Notes under the pieces: generated by a model
What the model was told of the DNA's origin: nothing
What the model saw: the letters and a program-made list of their open reading frames with translations, nothing else
The model's database searches: none
Source: a bacterium HR21
Lineage (GTDB): Bacteria; Bacteroidota; Ignavibacteria; Kapaibacteriales; HRBIN21
Assembly (NCBI GenBank): GCA_002898295.1
Contig: BEHX01000011.1
Location: forward strand, 1-64,000
Length of the DNA: 64,000 nt
Direction: 5' to 3'
Made by a program: the position numbers and the translations under genes
Shown here: positions 46,392-56,600 of the stretch, piece by piece
Position numbering within the stretch: the first letter of the stretch is position 1
Layout: each line of letters opens with the position of its first letter

Positions 46392-47894
46392 ATGCGGCAA
46401 GGCGTACTGTGGGTTGTGGTCCTCTGCGGGGCAGGGCTCGGCTTCCACTGTGCCTCGCCGGAGTTTACCACGGCGAAAATCGCCCTCGGGCAGCGGGATT
46501 ACCCGAAGGCGCTCCGCAGTCTGGAGCTGGAGACGCAGAAGAACCCGGGCAACGTTGAGGCATGGATTCTCCTGGCTCAGCTCCGGCGGGAGCACTTCCG
46601 GGATTACACCGGGGCAGCGCAAGCCCTGCAGAATGCCCGTGCCAATGACAAGGCGGGACGCTGGACACAGCAGATTGCCGCCGAAGAACTCGCGCTCTGG
46701 GTTGCCGTCTATAACGAGGCAATCAGCCTCTACAATGCCCTTGCCGTTGCGGCGCAGCCTGACCCCGAACGTCTCGCCGTCGCGCAGCGGCTCATTGAGC
46801 TGGCGGTGCGCCTCAAGCCGGATGTCCCGGATGCCTATGGCATTCTCGGGACACTGCAGGAGCTATCTGGGGATACCACGGCAGCGTTGCAGACTTTTGC
46901 CCGGTACCGGGAGCTCTTGCAGCCTCTCCTGGAAGCGCACCGCCGGGTGGGGCTCGTGCTCGGAATGACCCGGGGGGAGCTCTTCCAGAAGCTCGGACAG
47001 CCCGCCGCAAGCCGCGCCTTCCCGACAGAGACCGACACGCTCTTCGTTGACCAGTGGCAGCTCGAAGGGGAACCGCTCTACGTCTTCTCCGCCGGAGCAG
47101 GTGCCCAAGCCCGAGTCGAAGGCTGGCGATATAGAGCACCGCAGCATTGGACGCAGACAGAACGGGAGCGCTACTCCCGTCTTGCCCTCCAGCCCTTAGT
47201 CAGCGCTGCCATCGCGCTGCTCGACCGCGGGCAGCTGGAAGAAGCCCTGGGCATTACCCGAGAAATCCTCGAATTCAAGCCCGATAACGAGCAAGGATTA
47301 GCGCTCCTGCTGGAAATCTACGAGCGTCAGGGACGGACCGAGGAGCTCGTCCAGCTGCTCCAGCAGCTCCGAGAGCGGTTCCCGGAGAAGACAACCTACA
47401 CGCTGCAGTACGCCATCCTGTTGACGAAGCTGGAGCGCTACAGCGATGCTGTCTCGCTCTACGAGGAGGTGCTGCGCCGAGAGCCGACCAACGAGCTGGC
47501 GCTCTACAACGCGGCGGTTGCGTATAAGAACTGGGCGGGGAAGCTCCAGCAGGAAGAGTTGGAGAAACGCCGGCAAAACCCGCGGTACCAGGAACAGCGC
47601 GAACGCTACGCACCCCTTCTGCGCCGTTCCGCAGAGCTCTTCGAGCAGTACCGAAGCCTGCCGGGCAAGCGCGAGGAGCTGTCCGTTCTCGACCAATTGG
47701 TCAACATTTACGAAGTTCTGCCCGATCCGGGAAAGCTCAACCGGCTGGTGGCGGAGCTCGAGGGCTTAGAGCCGCTGTTCCGTACGCAGGCACGGTACTA
47801 CGAGATTCTCGGCGGGATCTATGCCCGCCGTGGGCAGAAGGAGAAAGCTCAGCAGTACTACGACCGCGCTGATCAGTTGCGCAAACAGCAGTGA
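46392..47894 (+). CDS. TPR-repeat lipoprotein
   Basis: Lipoprotein-like N-terminus LCGAGLGFHCASPEF; multiple TPR-like helices (KALRSLELETQKNPGNVEAWILLAQL, DAVSLYEEVLRREPTNELALYNAAVAY). Confidence 0.75.
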   Translation: MRQGVLWVVVLCGAGLGFHCASPEFTTAKIALGQRDYPKALRSLELETQKNPGNVEAWILLAQLRREHFRDYTGAAQALQNARANDKAGRWTQQIAAEELALWVAVYNEAISLYNALAVAAQPDPERLAVAQRLIELAVRLKPDVPDAYGILGTLQELSGDTTAALQTFARYRELLQPLLEAHRRVGLVLGMTRGELFQKLGQPAASRAFPTETDTLFVDQWQLEGEPLYVFSAGAGAQARVEGWRYRAPQHWTQTERERYSRLALQPLVSAAIALLDRGQLEEALGITREILEFKPDNEQGLALLLEIYERQGRTEELVQLLQQLRERFPEKTTYTLQYAILLTKLERYSDAVSLYEEVLRREPTNELALYNAAVAYKNWAGKLQQEELEKRRQNPRYQEQRERYAPLLRRSAELFEQYRSLPGKREELSVLDQLVNIYEVLPDPGKLNRLVAELEGLEPLFRTQARYYEILGGIYARRGQKEKAQQYYDRADQLRKQQ

Positions 47895-47903
47895 GGATTC
47901 CTC

Positions 47904-48224
47904 ATGGCAGCCGACAAGCTCCACCCGGACCAGCCTCCCGTTGAGCACCAGATCAACATCGAGCTGGGCGAGCAGGAGGCACAGGGCATTTACTCGAACC
48001 TGGTGATTATCTCGCACTCGATGGCGGAGTTCGTGCTGGATTTCACGCGGATTTTGCCTGGACTGCCGCGTGCGCGGGTGCACGCGCGCATTTTGATGAC
48101 CCCACAGCACGCGAAGCTCTTCTGGATGGCGCTCGGGGAGAACATCCGCAAGTACGAGCAGCAGTATGGGGAGATCCGCGTCGAGTCGCAGCCCTCACTA
48201 TCTGGCTCTTTCCGGGTCCATTGA
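47904..48224 (+). CDS. DUF3467-family protein
   Basis: INIELGEQEAQGIYSNLVIISHSMAEFVLDFTRILPGLPRARVHARILMTPQHAKLFWMALGENIRKYE. Confidence 0.85.
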   Translation: MAADKLHPDQPPVEHQINIELGEQEAQGIYSNLVIISHSMAEFVLDFTRILPGLPRARVHARILMTPQHAKLFWMALGENIRKYEQQYGEIRVESQPSLSGSFRVH

Positions 48225-48239
48225 CCCCGCGCTGTGCCG

Positions 48240-49901
48240 ATGGCAGTGGGAGCGCTCACGCTGGTGCTGCATTCCCATCTGCCGTATGTACTCCATCACG
48301 GACGCTTTCCCCACGGCAGCGAGTGGCTCTGCGAGGCGGTTGCCGAGTGCTACCTCCCGCTTCTGGGCGGGATTCGGCGGCTTGTGCGTCGGGGACTGCT
48401 CCCGCGATGGACGCTGGAGTTTTCGCCCGTCCTCTGCGAGCAGCTGGCTCAGCCTGCCTTTCGGGTGCTTTTCCAGCAGTACTGCCGGGACAAGATGGCA
48501 GCGGCTCGCGACGACGAGCTGCACTTCCTGCGCTACGGCTATGGCGAGCAGTGGGTACGCCTGGCACGCTTCTGGCAGAGTTGGTATGCTGCACGCTTGG
48601 AGGAGTTTCTGGAGGAGTACCGGGGGGAGATCCTTGGGGCATTTGCACGCCTCCAGGAGCTGGGCGTGCTCGAGCTAGCAGGCTCAGCCGCAACGCATGC
48701 GTACCTGCCGCTGTTGCCGAGTGAACAGGCGGTAGCCTTCCAGCTGCGGGTGGGGGTGGAAACGTACCGACGTCACTTCCGGCGCGCCCCTGACTCGTTC
48801 TGGCTACCGGAGTGCGGCTACTACCCGGCAGGTGATCGGACAGCGGTCCCGCTCTACGGGGAGATGGCTGCCCGGATGCGGGGAGTAGAAGAGTGGTTGG
48901 CACGGCTCGGGGTCGGAGGGTTTGTCGTCGAACAACAGCTGCTGGAACGGGCACAGGTGTGGACCGATGCAGAGGCACTCTCGCCCACGGTGCGGCTGCT
49001 GCAACCGCAGTGGTGTGTCTCTTCCCCGGATGCGGGATACGGCTGTACTGTGCTTGCTCGCTACCAGCTGCTGGCTGCCCGTATCTGGGATGCGCGCACG
49101 GGCTATCCCGGCGACGGGGATTACCTGGATTTCCACAAACGGCACTATACCTCGTGGCTGCGCTACTGGCGGGTCACCGATAACCGACTCGATATGCAGT
49201 ACAAGCTTCTCTACGTTCCCGAGTGGGCGGAAGGGAAAGCCCGGCAGCACGCGGAGCATTTTGCCGAGCTGGTGGTCACAACGCTGGCGCAGGTGCGGCA
49301 CAGTACAGCCCTCTTTCCCGTGGCGTGCCTCCCCTTTGATACCGAGCTTTTCGGGCACTGGTGGTTTGAGGGACCGATGTTCCTGGAGCATCTCGTCGAA
49401 CGCCTCACCGAAGCGCAGCAGGTAGAACTGTGGACTTTCCGGGAATGCCGGCAGCGAGTCGGACCAGCGGCACGCGTGCGTCTGCCTGCCGGTTCGTGGG
49501 GCAAAGATGCCGGGCATGAGCCCTGGGGGAATCCGCAGGTATGGTGGATGTGGCACGCTGTGGCACAGGCAGAGCGGCAGCTCAACGAGCTGCTGCGCCG
49601 CTTCCCGGCGCCACGGCGGACCCCGGTGCATGACCGCCTCTTCTGCCAAGCACTGCGAGAACTCCTCCTGATGCAGGCATCGGACTGGAGCTTCCTCGTT
49701 GTGACGGGCTCTGCACGGGACTACGCGGAGCAACGCTTCACTTTCCATGCTCAGGATTTCCAGCGCCTGCTCCAGCTTCTGGAGCAGCTCGACGAGCGTG
49801 GAGAACTCCGCCCTGACGGAGAGGCTTTCCTCCAAGCGCTCGAACAGCGGGATGCTCTCTTCCCTGAACTGAGGCTGCACTGGTGGGAGGAGCCTCTATG
49901 A
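48240..49901 (+). CDS. GH57 1,4-alpha-glucan branching enzyme-like protein
   Basis: VLHSHLPYVLHHGRFPHGSEWLCEAVAECYLPLL; WLPECGYYPA; PFDTELFGHWWFEGPMFLEHLV; SDWSFLV. Confidence 0.88.
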   Translation: MAVGALTLVLHSHLPYVLHHGRFPHGSEWLCEAVAECYLPLLGGIRRLVRRGLLPRWTLEFSPVLCEQLAQPAFRVLFQQYCRDKMAAARDDELHFLRYGYGEQWVRLARFWQSWYAARLEEFLEEYRGEILGAFARLQELGVLELAGSAATHAYLPLLPSEQAVAFQLRVGVETYRRHFRRAPDSFWLPECGYYPAGDRTAVPLYGEMAARMRGVEEWLARLGVGGFVVEQQLLERAQVWTDAEALSPTVRLLQPQWCVSSPDAGYGCTVLARYQLLAARIWDARTGYPGDGDYLDFHKRHYTSWLRYWRVTDNRLDMQYKLLYVPEWAEGKARQHAEHFAELVVTTLAQVRHSTALFPVACLPFDTELFGHWWFEGPMFLEHLVERLTEAQQVELWTFRECRQRVGPAARVRLPAGSWGKDAGHEPWGNPQVWWMWHAVAQAERQLNELLRRFPAPRRTPVHDRLFCQALRELLLMQASDWSFLVVTGSARDYAEQRFTFHAQDFQRLLQLLEQLDERGELRPDGEAFLQALEQRDALFPELRLHWWEEPL

Positions 49902-51313
49902 GTCAGTCATTGCCCCCTCTTGTGGTGGATCTGGACGGCACGCTCCTGCGGACAGACACGCTCTGGGAGAGTTTCCTGGGGCTTCTCCGACGGCGTCCGT
50001 GGCGGATTCTCTGGATGCCGTTCTGGCTCCTGCAGGGACGGGCTGTTCTCAAGGTACGCCTCCTGGCGGAGGCTCTGCCCGATATTGAGTACTTGCCGCT
50101 GCGCGAGGAGGTGCTCCAGTGGCTGCAGGCGGAGCGTTGCCGAGGACGGCGGCTCATTTTGGCAACGGCGAGCCCTGCCTCCGTCGGTCAGGTGCTGGCC
50201 CAGCGGTTAGGACTCTTCGAGGCGGTGGTGGGAAGCTCCGACACGCTCAACGCGCGGGGAAAAGCAAAGCTGGCACTGGTCCGGCAGTACCTGGGTGAGC
50301 TTCCTTTTGAGTACCTCGGCAACTCGTGGGCAGATTTCCCCGTGTGGGCAGGAGCGGTGGAAGCGCACGTGGTCGGCACTCCGCGCTTTATCCGCCGGGT
50401 GCGGCGGCATTTCCCGCGCGGGCGTGACTTCCCTCAGCCGCTGCGGTGGAGCGCGCTGCTGGGGTTGTTGCGTCCGTACCAGTGGGTCAAGAACCTGCTG
50501 GTGTTCCTGCCCATGCTCTTAGCCCACCGGGTGTTGGAGGGAGCGCTCTGGGGAAAGGCGATAGCAGCCTTCGCTGCGCTGAGCTTGGTTGCTTCAGGGC
50601 TGTATGTGGTCAACGATCTGCTCGATGTGGAGGCAGATCGGCACCATCCGCGCAAGCGCTTCCGTCCCCTTGCTCGGGGTGATGTGCCGCTGTGGGTGGG
50701 GATGGTCATGGCACCACTGGTTTTCGGGATGGGCTTCGGGATTGCTGGGGCAGTGCTGCCTCCGCTCGGGGTCTTGGCTGTCGGGCTTTACGGAGGACTT
50801 TCGGCGGCGTACTCGCTGTGGCTCAAAACGCTCCCGCTGCTCGACGTGCTGGCGCTTGCCGGGCTCTACACCGTCCGTGTCCTTGCCGGTGGGTGGGCAA
50901 CGCAGGTACCGCTCTCGGGGTGGCTGTTGACCTTTGCCATTTTCTTCTTCCTGAGCTTGGCGTTTCTGAAGCGCTACGTTGAGCTTCGGGCGTTGGGCGG
51001 AGCAGAGCTCCCGCGACGGGGCTATACGAGCCAGGACGAAGCTCTGGTTCGTACCTTCGGCATCGCCAGCGGGTATTTGGCTGTGCTGGTCTTCGTGCTC
51101 TACTTGAATAGTCCGGCGGTGGTCACGCTCTATCGGGAGCCTCGCTGGCTGTGGTTGAGTGTGCCATTGTTGCTGTACTGGATTGCATACCTCTGGCTCA
51201 GTGCCCATCGTGGGCGCATGCCCGATGATCCGATTCTCTTCGTGCTCCGTGATCCGGTCAGCTACATTGTTGCCGCGGGCTTACTGGGGCTCTTCGTGCT
51301 GGGCAGCGCATGA
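49898..51313 (+). CDS. HAD phosphatase - UbiA prenyltransferase fusion (decaprenyl-phosphate phosphoribosyltransferase-like)
   Basis: N-terminal PLVVDLDGTLLRTDTLWESFLGLL (HAD), then LLRPYQWVKNLLVFLPMLLA...YVVNDLLDVEADRHHPRKRFRPLARG (UbiA NDxxDxxxD). Confidence 0.88.
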   Translation: MSQSLPPLVVDLDGTLLRTDTLWESFLGLLRRRPWRILWMPFWLLQGRAVLKVRLLAEALPDIEYLPLREEVLQWLQAERCRGRRLILATASPASVGQVLAQRLGLFEAVVGSSDTLNARGKAKLALVRQYLGELPFEYLGNSWADFPVWAGAVEAHVVGTPRFIRRVRRHFPRGRDFPQPLRWSALLGLLRPYQWVKNLLVFLPMLLAHRVLEGALWGKAIAAFAALSLVASGLYVVNDLLDVEADRHHPRKRFRPLARGDVPLWVGMVMAPLVFGMGFGIAGAVLPPLGVLAVGLYGGLSAAYSLWLKTLPLLDVLALAGLYTVRVLAGGWATQVPLSGWLLTFAIFFFLSLAFLKRYVELRALGGAELPRRGYTSQDEALVRTFGIASGYLAVLVFVLYLNSPAVVTLYREPRWLWLSVPLLLYWIAYLWLSAHRGRMPDDPILFVLRDPVSYIVAAGLLGLFVLGSA

Positions 51314-52632
51314 GAGTGCATGGCTACCTTTCGTGGGGACGATATCCTCGGCTGTATCCGGCGGCGGTGTGGCGGCTCCACTGGCGCGGCGAGGCGCTGC
51401 CGTCGGTGCCACCGGGGATGAGCCTCTTGCCCCGCGGGTATGGACGGAGCTACGGGGATTGTTGCCTCAACGAGGGTGGGCTGCTGCTCGATGTCACTGG
51501 GTTGGACCGGTTCCTCGCCTTCGATCCGGAGCAGGGGCTGCTCCGGTGCGAGGCGGGGATCAGCATGGCGGAGATTGTGTCTTTCGCGCTGCCTCGCGGC
51601 TACTTCGTACCAGTAACGCCGGGGACGAAGTGGGTCTCGCTCGGTGGGGCGATCGCCAACGATGTGCATGGGAAGAATCACCACCGCGCCGGGAGCTTCG
51701 GGTGTGCGGTGTGCGCCTTTGAACTGGTGCGCTCCTCCGGGGAGCGGCTACGGTGTACGCCGACGGAGAACGCCGAGCTTTTCCGGGCAACAATTGGTGG
51801 GCTGGGCTTGACTGGGCTGATAACGTGGGCAGAGATTCGGCTCCGACCAGTGGAGACAGCCTGGATGCGGGTGGAAGTGATCCCCTTCGGACATGTGCGG
51901 GAGTTCTTCCGCTTGAGCCGGGAATCAGATGCCGCCTTCGAGTACACGGTCGCCTGGGTGGATGTGACAGCTCGGGGAAAGCAGCTCGGGCGCGGGATTT
52001 TCTGGCGGGGCAACCATGCCCGGCGAGAGGAGGCACCCCGGGAGCTCCCGCGGAGGAGGCTCCGCCTGTCCCTGCCAGTGGATGCTCCGGAATGGCTGCT
52101 GAATCCGTGGAGTGCACGGCTGGCCAATGCGCTCTACTTCCGCCTCCATCGCCGGCGGGAAGGGATTGTGCCGTACGACGCCTTTTTCTACCCGCTGGAT
52201 GCGCTCGGGCAGTGGAATCGGCTTTACGGCGCTCGGGGCTTTGTGCAGTACCAGTGTGTTGTGCCGCCGGAGACAGCCGAAGGGGCCGTAGAGGAGCTGC
52301 TCGAGCGGATTGCCGCTGCGCGGGTGACGGCACTTCTGGGGGTGCTCAAAGTGTTCGGTGCACAGCGTTCGCCGGGTATGCTCTCGTTCCCACGTCCTGG
52401 AGTGACACTGGCGGTGGATTTTGCCCTCGAGGGGGAGAAGACCTGGCAAGTGTTGGCGCAGTTGGACGCGTGTGTCCGTGCGGCAGGGGGAGCGCTCTAT
52501 CCGGCAAAGGATGCCCGGATGCCGCCGGAGATGTTCGTCCATTCGTTCCCGCAGTGGCGGGAGTTTGCCCGATATCGGGACCCGCTCTTTTCGTCGAGCT
52601 TCTGGCGACGTGTCACACGGGGGTTGGACTGA
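51310..52632 (+). CDS. FAD-linked oxidase, DprE1-like (decaprenylphosphoryl-beta-D-ribose oxidase)
   Basis: LLPRGYGRSYGDCCLNEGGLLLDVTGLDRFLAFDPEQGLLRCEAGISMAEIVSFALPRGYFVPVTPGTKWVSLGGAIANDVHGKNHHRAGSFGCAV. Confidence 0.88.
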   Translation: MRVHGYLSWGRYPRLYPAAVWRLHWRGEALPSVPPGMSLLPRGYGRSYGDCCLNEGGLLLDVTGLDRFLAFDPEQGLLRCEAGISMAEIVSFALPRGYFVPVTPGTKWVSLGGAIANDVHGKNHHRAGSFGCAVCAFELVRSSGERLRCTPTENAELFRATIGGLGLTGLITWAEIRLRPVETAWMRVEVIPFGHVREFFRLSRESDAAFEYTVAWVDVTARGKQLGRGIFWRGNHARREEAPRELPRRRLRLSLPVDAPEWLLNPWSARLANALYFRLHRRREGIVPYDAFFYPLDALGQWNRLYGARGFVQYQCVVPPETAEGAVEELLERIAAARVTALLGVLKVFGAQRSPGMLSFPRPGVTLAVDFALEGEKTWQVLAQLDACVRAAGGALYPAKDARMPPEMFVHSFPQWREFARYRDPLFSSSFWRRVTRGLD

Positions 52633-53372
52633 TGCGGCGTGTCCTGCTCATCGGGGCAACTTCGGCAATTGCCCAGGAAGTCGGGCGCCTCTACGCGGAG
52701 CGGCAGGCGCAGGTGTTCCTCGTCGGGCGCACGGCAGAGAAGCTCGAAGCGGTGGCGGCAGACCTAACCGTGCGCGGAGCCAAGGTTGTCGGCACCGTGT
52801 GTTGGGATGCACGGGATTGGGCACAGGCAGCCGACATTGTTGCCCGCGCCCGGCACGCGCTGGGGGTGCTGGAAGTCGTGCTCATCGCTCACGGGAGCCT
52901 GCCTCGGCAGGAGGAACTCTGGCATCACCCGGAGCGAAGTGTGGAGCAGTTCCAGCTCAATGCTACCAGTGTGGTGGCGCTTCTCAGCGCGCTCGTGCCC
53001 GTGCTCCAGGCACAGCGTCGTGGCACTGTCGGAGTCATCAGTTCTGTGGCAGGTGAGCGTGGGCGGGCACGTATGGCTGTGTACGGGGCGGCAAAAGCCG
53101 CGGTGACGGCGTTCAGTGCCGGTGTTCGCGGCTACTTGTACCCGTACGGTGTGAAGCTCATCACGATCAAGCCTGGGGTTGTTGACACTCCCATGACCGC
53201 CCATCTGCCGAAGAACTTCCTGTTTGCCTCCGCCCGTGCTGTCGGGAGGCGCATCTACCGGGCGCTCGAGCGTGGGGCGCCGGATATTCTCTACGTGCCC
53301 TGGTGGTGGCGTCCAGTGATGGCGCTTGCCCGGCTCGTGCCGGAACGCCTCTTCAAACGGCTCCGGATCTAG
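52632..53372 (+). CDS. SDR oxidoreductase, DprE2-like
   Basis: RRVLLIGATSAIAQEVGRLYAERQAQVFLVGRTAEKLEAVAADL; VGVISSVAGERGRARMAVYGAAKAAVTAFSAGVRGYLYPYGVKLITIKPGVVDTPMT. Confidence 0.88.
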   Translation: MRRVLLIGATSAIAQEVGRLYAERQAQVFLVGRTAEKLEAVAADLTVRGAKVVGTVCWDARDWAQAADIVARARHALGVLEVVLIAHGSLPRQEELWHHPERSVEQFQLNATSVVALLSALVPVLQAQRRGTVGVISSVAGERGRARMAVYGAAKAAVTAFSAGVRGYLYPYGVKLITIKPGVVDTPMTAHLPKNFLFASARAVGRRIYRALERGAPDILYVPWWWRPVMALARLVPERLFKRLRI

Positions 53373-53411
53373 CCGAGGCGGCGACCGCTTGCTATGTGAC
53401 TCGCGGTGTTG

Positions 53412-53419
53412 TAAATTTG
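53412..53419 (+). promoter_or_regulatory. TAAATTTG promoter-like box (with TTG 20 nt upstream) for fibre-like gene
   Basis: taaatttg at 53412-53419, ttg at 53389-53391; matches the Bacteroidota -33/-7 pattern TTG-N19..20-TAnnTTTG. Confidence 0.45.
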
Positions 53420-53699
53420 CACTGCCGCCGAGGAGTCGGGAAGGGTGGGGGAAAAGAATCAGTAGTGGAAAGAGGGACGGTGTGTATGGGTAGAAGACAC
53501 AACATCGGCGGTTTCCAGCGCTGCTTTTCTCACACGAGTCGAGGCGAATTCGCTAAGTTTGTGCCCAGCAACGTGACGCATGCGGGCGGTGTGCATGCCG
53601 GTGCGATGTCAGAGTACCTCCCTTGGTCTTCCCTGCCGTTCGGTACATGGACTGCACGTTTGCTGCACAGGAAGTCTCACTCTGCGCGCGAGGGTTCTC

Positions 53700-56600
53700 A
53701 TGCGGATGATGACGCTGGTTCTCGGTGTATTTCTCCTCTCGGTGTGGGCAGCACAGGGTGCGCAAGAGCAGCAAGTCCCCTATAGCGGGGTAGCCCTCTC
53801 TGCTGCGGGAGAGCCTGTGCCCGACGGGCTCCATCGGATGGAGTTCTGCCTGTTTGAGTCGGGAGGCACGCAGCCAATCTGGAGCGAAGTCCACCTGGTG
53901 GAGACGCGAGCAGGTGCCTATCAGGTGCTCTTGGGGAGCGCACGCCCTCTCCGACTCGCCGCGGGGAAGCAGTACTGGCTTGAGGTCTTCTGCGATGGGC
54001 ACTCACTGGGACGGTTCGCATTCCCTGTGGTGAGCTCGCAGGAGCAGAAGGGGGTTCCAGGATTCCGGATGGCGCCGATCCAAGACCGGACCGAGGCTGG
54101 CAAGACGGCCGTGATGGATGGACGTGGGCAGCTCCCGGTTCTCGGAGGGGTCTCCCCAGCAATGCCCCTGGTGGTCAATACGTGTGCTGAGTGCACCACA
54201 ACCTTTTGGTCGCTGACGGGGAATGCAGGTACTGATCCGGCGAATAACTTTTTGGGTACAACCGATAACCAGCCCCTCATCATCCGCACGAACAATGTCA
54301 ACCGTGTGCGGATCACCACCGGAGGACAGATTGAGGTTCTCAATAGCGGGCAGTCCGTTGCGCTCGGCGAGGCTGCTGGGACGGCAATGGACTTGACCTC
54401 GCCCCGACAGAATACTTTTGTCGGCTACCAAGCGGGGAGCCTGACAGAGACAGGGGAGAAGAACGTTGCCGTGGGAGCAACTGCGCTGTCGCAGAACATT
54501 GACGGCACGGGCAATACAGCGCTGGGCTCGAGCACGCTCACCAGTGTTACCAGTGGGAATTACAATACCGCGATCGGCTTCGGTGCCGATGTCAATGGAA
54601 ACCTTACGAATGCAACGGCAATAGGTGCCTATGCGTTTGCGGCTTCTGATAACAGTGTTGTCATCGGCTCCATTGCAGGAGTCAATGGTGCGCCGGCGTC
54701 AGCGAATGTGGGGATTGGCACAACGGCACCCACACATCGTCTCCACGTTGTGAGCACCGCTGACCCGCTCCGTATTCAGGGACTCCAGGTGGATAACACG
54801 CTGGACAATGCGTTGGTGATAGACCCCAGCGGCATTGTCAAGATCCGCTCGCTTGCCGGACTGGTTGGCTCAACTGCCTGGTTGTTGACGGGCAATACGC
54901 TCTCGGGAGGAGAGGTTCTGGGGTCGCTCAATGCGCAGCCGTTGGTTGTGGTAACTAATGGTACCGAGCGGCTGCGGGTGACAGCTACAGGAGGGGTGGG
55001 TATTGGGACCAATGCTCCCACGGCACAGGTGCACATTATGAGTCCAAGCGGTGGGGAGGTGTTGAAGCTACAGGCGGTGACTGGACAGAGTGGGTCGTTA
55101 TTGCGGTGGGAGGACGAGTTTGGGAATGCGTGGGGTGTAATTGACAACAGTGGGTTAGTGGGGATTGGGACGGCGACGCCGGTGCAGAAGCTGCACGTAG
55201 TTGGCAATGGGGCGGTATCGGCGGTGTTTGTCGAGGGCGGGGTAGGGGTAGGGACGGTCAATCCGCTGGCGACGCTACACGTGTACGACGAGGGGACGCT
55301 GACTCCGGGGACGACACAGGTATTGATTACGGCGGGGGCAAGTCAGGTCGGTAGTGGGGTCGCGTTACTGCGGTGGGAAGACAATGGGAGCAATGTGCTT
55401 GGGGTCATCGATGAGGTGGGGCAGGTGGGGATTGGGACAGCGGCACCGGCAAGGCGGTTGCACGTGGTGGGACCGGGAGGAGGGATTTCACCGGTGAGGC
55501 TGGAGCAGGTTCCGGTAGCGGCAGATGACGATGTACTGACGGTGAACAGCGGTGGGGATGTGCGCAAGCGGTCGTTGTCGGGGGCAATTAGCGGGATGGC
55601 CTGGTTGTTAGGTGGCAACACGTTGACAAGTGAGCAGGCGTTGGGGACCTTGAGTGGGCATGATTTGCCGATTTACACGGCGGGCAGCGAGCGGATGCGG
55701 ATTACGACCTCGGGCAACGTCGGCATCGGGACGGCAAGTCCGGGTGAGCGGTTGGATGTTGCAGGTAACGTACGTTTCAGCGGGGCATTGATGCCGGCGG
55801 GGATGCCAGGGGCAGGAGGGCAGGTGCTGGTCTCTCAGGGGGCGGGGACAGCCCCGGTGTGGAGCAATGACATGTACTGGGACCAAGGAACACAGCGGCT
55901 TGGGATCGGAACGGCAACGCCGACAGCGAAGCTGGACGTGCGAGGAGGTATCTACGCGCAGCATCCAACTGGTGGAGATGTATTGACACTCCAGGCGGTG
56001 GTGGGGCAGACTGGGGCGTTGTTGACATGGGTGGACGAGACGGGGACGCCCTGGGGTGTGATAGACAACGGTGGGCTTGTTGGGATTGGGACGACGACGC
56101 CGGTACAGAAGCTGCACGTAGTTGGCAATGGGGCGGTATCGGCGGTGTTTGTCGAGGGTGGGGTAGGGGTAGGGACGGTCAATCCGCTGGCGACGCTACA
56201 CGTGTACGACGAGGGGACGCTGACTCCGGGGACGACACAGGTATTGATTACGGCGGGGGCAAGTCAGGTCGGTAGTGGGGTCGCGTTACTGCGGTGGGAA
56301 GACAATGGGAGCAATGTGCTTGGGGTCATCGATGAGGTGGGGCAGGTGGGGATTGGGACAGCGGCACCGGCAAGGCGGTTGCACGTGGAGGGGGATGGGA
56401 CGGCGCCACCGGCACGGGTGACGAACCTGACGACGGGGGCAGCCACGGACAATGTGGTGGTGGTGGATGCCGCGGGGGATCTGAAGCAGATCGGGGCGGG
56501 GGCATTGATTGGGGCGCATGCCTGGTTGCTGACGGGCAACGGTGGGACGGACCCGGCAACGAACTTTTTGGGCACCACGGATGGGCAACCGTTGGTGATT

